Below, piece after piece: positions 15,345 through 17,825 of a DNA stretch of 17,825 bases. This DNA is from DAOMOP01 sp035444405 (GTDB lineage Bacteria; Pseudomonadota; Gammaproteobacteria; Burkholderiales; Rhodocyclaceae). The stretch spans positions 1 through 17,825 of the forward strand of contig DAOMOP010000068.1 of the NCBI GenBank assembly GCA_035444405.1, in the 5' to 3' direction. Both the position numbers and the translations under genes were made by a program. How positions within the stretch are numbered: the first letter of the stretch is position 1; the number at the start of each line of letters is the position of its first letter. The notes under the pieces were generated by a model that ran no database searches, was not told the origin of the DNA, and saw only the letters and a list, made by a program, of their open reading frames with translations.

Positions 15345-15470
15345 AACGGGCAGGGCACGCTTGCAAGGCCACGACCATTTGTACATCATGAAACGTCGAT
15401 AGCGGTGCAGGCTGTGTACGGCCTGCGCCTGCGCGACGCACCGACCGACACTCGAGGCGCGATCCGGCAC
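15345..15470. promoter_or_regulatory. ttcA-FHA gene gap with a candidate promoter
   Basis: TTGCAA (15361-15366) and CATCAT (15384-15389) are 17 bp apart and each match 4 of 6 sigma-70 consensus bases. The local sequence is AT-richer than its surroundings. Downstream, GCAGGC (15407-15412) and GCCTGC (15421-15426) form a perfect 6-bp inverted repeat with an 8-base loop, between this promoter and the ATG at 15471. An in-frame GTG at 15405 could also start the protein. Confidence 0.35.
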
Positions 15471-16343
15471 ATGGTTCAGCGAAAAAATCTCTGCGTTCTC
15501 ATCGGCGAAGTCGTCGGCGGGCCCGACCAGGATGGCACCTCGGACGCGCTCGAAGTACGCCACGCGATCGACCGTTGCCTGCACCGTGCGGAACTCGCGA
15601 TCGAAGCCAACAGCGGCCACTCGGTGCGCCGCGCAACGCCGTGCGTATTCGCCGGTTTCGACAAGGCCGATGCGGCCGCGCTGGCCGCCTGCGAGATGCT
15701 CGAGCGCGTTCGCAGCCTGCCGCCGCTGCGCGGCAAGCGCCTGAACCTGCGTATCGGCATCCACTACGGCCCGGTCGACGGGGCCGAGGCTGCCACCCGC
15801 GGCGAAGGCGAGCAGGTCGCGCTGCGACTCGCACGCGCCGCGCGCAGCGGCGAGGCCCTCGCCACCGGCGCCGCCGTGATGTTGTTGTCGACGGCCACGC
15901 GCCACTACGCGCGCCCCGAGGGCGTCGTGCGCGCCGGCCTCGAGGCGCTGGAATGGCCGCTGTACGCGGTGCATCGCCAGTCCGAGGCGGTCGTTTCGCT
16001 GCCGCCGGCAACGCGGCTGCTGCAGCGTCTGCGCATCCGCCACCAGGACGAGGTCCTGTTCGTCGACGAGCAGGCCTCGACGCTGCTGTTCGGCCGCGAG
16101 CTCGGCAACGACGTCGTGATCATGGACCCGCGCGCCTCGCGCCACCATGCCCGCATCGAACGCCGCCGCAGCGGTTTCGTGCTGGTCGATTTCAGCACCA
16201 ACGGCTGCTACGTGGTCGAGGACGGCGGCGGCGAGCGCTGCATCAAGGGCGAGGAGCTGCCGCTGATCGGCCCCGGGCGCATCGGCTGCGGCTTCTCGGT
16301 CAACGAAGTCGAGCGCGACCTGGTCTTCTTCGAGATCGTCTGA
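15471..16343 (+). CDS. Degenerate class III cyclase-like domain fused to an FHA domain
   Basis: 290 aa from ATG 15471 (22 more residues if GTG 15405 is used). Residues about 5-165 resemble a class III nucleotide cyclase domain: RKNLCVLIGEVVG at the start and LRIGIHYGPVDG, then GEGEQVALRLARAARSGEALATG. The first metal Asp is Glu (E13). The GD motif for the second metal is absent (RRATPCVFAGF). The transition-state Asn-Arg is not recognisable, so cyclase activity is unlikely. Residues about 185-290 are an FHA domain with GR (208-209), SRHHA (223-227) and DFSTNG (240-245), intact for binding phosphothreonine. It is cytoplasmic and probably a signalling adaptor; the kinase partner is unknown. The Rid gene follows 29 bp downstream. 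Confidence 0.82.
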   Translation: MVQRKNLCVLIGEVVGGPDQDGTSDALEVRHAIDRCLHRAELAIEANSGHSVRRATPCVFAGFDKADAAALAACEMLERVRSLPPLRGKRLNLRIGIHYGPVDGAEAATRGEGEQVALRLARAARSGEALATGAAVMLLSTATRHYARPEGVVRAGLEALEWPLYAVHRQSEAVVSLPPATRLLQRLRIRHQDEVLFVDEQASTLLFGRELGNDVVIMDPRASRHHARIERRRSGFVLVDFSTNGCYVVEDGGGERCIKGEELPLIGPGRIGCGFSVNEVERDLVFFEIV

Positions 16344-16372
16344 TCCCGCCCCATCCTTACCGCAGGACACCC

Positions 16373-16720
16373 ATGAAAATCCAGCGCCACGGCACCACTG
16401 CCCGCTTTTCCGACGTCGTCGTGCACAACGGCGTCGCCTACATCGTCGAGGTCCCCGCCTCCGAGGACACCGACATCACGACGCAGACGCGCGAGGTGCT
16501 CGACAGCCTCGACCGCCTGCTCGCCACCGCCGGCAGCGGGCGCGACCGCATCCTGATGGCGACGATCTACCTTACCGATCTCGACGACTACGCCGCGATG
16601 AACGCCGTCTGGGACGCCTGGCTGCCGCCCGGCAGCGCGCCGTCGCGCGCCTGCGTCAAGGTCGCCGGCCTGGCGCGGCCGGGCTGGCGCATCGAGATCG
16701 CACTGACCTCCGCGGCCTGA
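16373..16720 (+). CDS. Rid-family protein, YoaB-like (YjgF/YER057c/UK114 superfamily)
   Basis: 115 aa. Its whole length aligns with the Rid fold and is closest in pattern to E. coli YoaB: ARFSDVVVHN near the start, ILMATIYLTDLDDYAAMNAV in the middle, and SRACVKVAGL near the end. R92 corresponds to the arginine that holds the substrate carboxylate in active RidA enzymes. These act as trimers and hydrolyse reactive enamine/imine intermediates such as 2-aminoacrylate to ketoacid and ammonia; activity of the YoaB branch is less certain. AGGA (16364-16367) precedes the ATG by 5 bp. It is probably cotranscribed with the FHA gene and is followed by a terminator. Confidence 0.88.
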   Translation: MKIQRHGTTARFSDVVVHNGVAYIVEVPASEDTDITTQTREVLDSLDRLLATAGSGRDRILMATIYLTDLDDYAAMNAVWDAWLPPGSAPSRACVKVAGLARPGWRIEIALTSAA

Positions 16721-16735
16721 CCGATACATCGGCGA

Positions 16736-16750
16736 CGGCGGCTTCCGCCG
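16736..16750 (+). repeat. Short GC hairpin after the Rid gene
   Basis: CGGCGG (16736-16741) and CCGCCG (16745-16750) pair perfectly over 6 bp with a 3-base loop, 15 bp after the Rid gene stop. No T tract follows, so it may protect the transcript end or pause polymerase rather than terminate. Confidence 0.3.
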
Positions 16751-16819
16751 CCGCCCCTGCCGACACCCCCTCCGGCGCACGCCACCCCGCCGGCGGCCGA
16801 CGCGCGCCCCGCGCCCATC

Positions 16820-16848
16820 AAGCCCTTACACGACGCAAGGGCTTGTTT
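16820..16848 (+). terminator. Rho-independent terminator after the Rid gene
   Basis: AAGCCCTT (16820-16827) pairs perfectly with AAGGGCTT (16837-16844) across the loop ACACGACGC, followed by GTTT. It lies 99 bp after the Rid gene stop and just before the flavoprotein gene. The T run is short, but the A/T-flanked GGGC core is a common proteobacterial terminator form. It separates the FHA-Rid transcript from the next gene. Confidence 0.75.
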
Positions 16849-16874
16849 CCTCGCGATATTGCAGCGCACTACGC

Positions 16875-16880
16875 TACAAT
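16875..16880 (+). promoter_or_regulatory. Candidate -10 box for the FAD oxidoreductase gene
   Basis: TACAAT (5 of 6 consensus) stands 36 bp before the ATG at 16917 and directly after the terminator. The best -35 is a weak TCGCGA (16851-16856) at 18 bp. Its position between a terminator and a gene start supports it more than the -35 does. Confidence 0.45.
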
Positions 16881-16916
16881 GAGAAGCTTTTCCATCGCCC
16901 CGCCCCGGAACCTCCC

Positions 16917-17825
16917 ATGACCCAGCGCCTGCGAGAAATCCCGTACAACTACACCTCGTTCTCGGACCGCGAGATCGTCATTCGTCTGCTCGGCGCCGAC
17001 GCGTGGCAGATGCTGCAGGCGCTGCGCGAGGAGCGCGTGACGGGCCGCTCGGCGCGCATGCTGTACGAGGTGCTCGGCGACATCTGGGTGGTGCAGCGCA
17101 ACCCCTATCTGCAGGACGACCTGCTCGAGAACCGCGCGCGACGCGAGGCGCTGATCGGCGCGCTGCGCCATCGCCTCGGCGAGGTCGAGAAGCGCCGCCT
17201 GGAGAGCGCCGGCGAGGATCCCGAACGCAGCGCCAAGGTCGCAGGCCTGGTCGAGGCGGCCGATGCGGCGGTGACCGAATTCGCGCGCTTCTTCGACGAG
17301 ACGGCCGCGCTGCGCAAGAAGGTGCAGAAGACGCTTGCGCGCCACACGCGCCGCGACAACATCTGCTTCGACGGTCACGCGCGCGTCTCGCACGTCACCG
17401 ACGCCACCGACTGGCGCGTCGAGTATCCGTTCGTCGTGCTCGCGCCAGACACCGAGGAGGAGATCGGCCCGCTCGTGCGCGACGCGATCGAGCTCGGACT
17501 GACGATCATCCCGCGCGGCGGCGGCACCGGCTACACCGGCGGCGCGATCCCGCTCGACGCCCGATCGGTCGTCATCAACACCGAAAAGCTGATCGCGATG
17601 GGCCCGGTCGAGCAACTGCCGCTGCCGGGCGTCGCCGAGCCGGTCGCGACGATCCGCACCGGTGCGGGCGTGGTCACCGCGCGCGTGTCCGAGGCGGCCG
17701 CGGCGGCCGGGCGCGTGTTCGCGGTCGACCCGACCTCGGCCGAGGCATCCTGTATCGGCGGCAACATCGCGATGAACGCCGGCGGCAAGAAGGCCGTGCT
17801 GTGGGGCACCGCGCTCGACAACCTG
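16917..17825 (+). CDS. Large FAD/FMN-binding oxidoreductase with N-terminal DUF3683 domain (5' part only)
   Basis: 303 codons are present and the frame is open to the window edge. The N-terminus LREIPYNYTSFSDREIVIRL and the following helical, charged 140 residues match DUF3683. This domain precedes a flavin domain in large (about 1,300 aa in my recollection) proteobacterial proteins that end in iron-sulfur and cysteine-rich CCG-type domains. The FAD_binding_4 (PCMH/VAO) motif PRGGGTGYTGG is at residues 199-209. DPTSAEASCIGGNIAMNAGG further on is typical of D-lactate/glycolate oxidase-type enzymes. The full protein is probably a D-2-hydroxyacid dehydrogenase-like enzyme passing electrons to quinone or another carrier; the substrate is unknown. 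The ATG at 16917 has only a weak GGAA upstream. Confidence 0.85.
   Translation, partial: MTQRLREIPYNYTSFSDREIVIRLLGADAWQMLQALREERVTGRSARMLYEVLGDIWVVQRNPYLQDDLLENRARREALIGALRHRLGEVEKRRLESAGEDPERSAKVAGLVEAADAAVTEFARFFDETAALRKKVQKTLARHTRRDNICFDGHARVSHVTDATDWRVEYPFVVLAPDTEEEIGPLVRDAIELGLTIIPRGGGTGYTGGAIPLDARSVVINTEKLIAMGPVEQLPLPGVAEPVATIRTGAGVVTARVSEAAAAAGRVFAVDPTSAEASCIGGNIAMNAGGKKAVLWGTALDNL

Noticed and set aside
1..17825. Search by eye for CRISPR arrays, tRNA genes, IS ends, prophage or toxin-antitoxin genes.
   Set aside because: No regular direct repeats, no tRNA cloverleaf, no transposase or integrase motifs and no abrupt composition change were found.

Overview
The window is a GC-rich, densely packed stretch of chromosome. 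Gene content and order point to a betaproteobacterium, most plausibly Rhodocyclales (Azoarcus/Thauera-like). The grounds are the lptB-rpoN-hpf-ptsN-hprK string, the formyl-THF ligase / lytic transglycosylase / SDR / cca string, a PTR1-type pteridine reductase, and the large FAD oxidoreductase that opens at the right edge. Taxonomy is inferred from families and gene order, not from a search. Nearly everything is core housekeeping. I see no rRNA, tRNA, IS element, CRISPR array, prophage or toxin-antitoxin pair.

Layout, left to right (+ unless noted). The last 18 codons of lptB lead into rpoN (sigma-54) and hpf (short hibernation factor). After a 290-bp gap with a TATAAT box come ptsN (EIIA-Ntr) and hprK (HPr kinase/phosphorylase), which overlap by 32 bp. 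This is the nitrogen-PTS regulatory block. Biosynthetic ilvA follows and ends tail-to-tail, with a 22-bp coding overlap, against a minus-strand 5-formyl-THF cyclo-ligase gene. That gene diverges from slt, which is followed by an NDUFA9-like SDR gene and cca (stop and start share one base). A minus-strand DUF2905 membrane-protein gene faces cca.

A Nu-class (YfcG-like) GST and an alpha/beta hydrolase gene follow, coupled by an ATGA overlap. Next is a 314-bp noncoding gap, then a 68-codon gene for a very acidic, lysine-free protein of unknown function with a good Shine-Dalgarno. A minus-strand MidA/NDUFAF7-type methyltransferase gene diverges, across 36 bp, from a pteridine reductase gene. ttcA (tRNA 2-thiocytidine synthesis) follows. 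Then comes a gene fusing a degenerate class III cyclase domain to an FHA domain, and a YoaB-like Rid-family gene. A rho-independent terminator closes that group. The window ends inside the large FAD oxidoreductase, whose 5' 909 bp are present.

The least ordinary items are the pseudo-cyclase/FHA protein, the orphan acidic protein with an inverted repeat upstream, the two bacterial relatives of mitochondrial complex I accessory factors 3.5 kb apart, and hprK followed by ilvA rather than rapZ. No clearly new multi-gene system was found.
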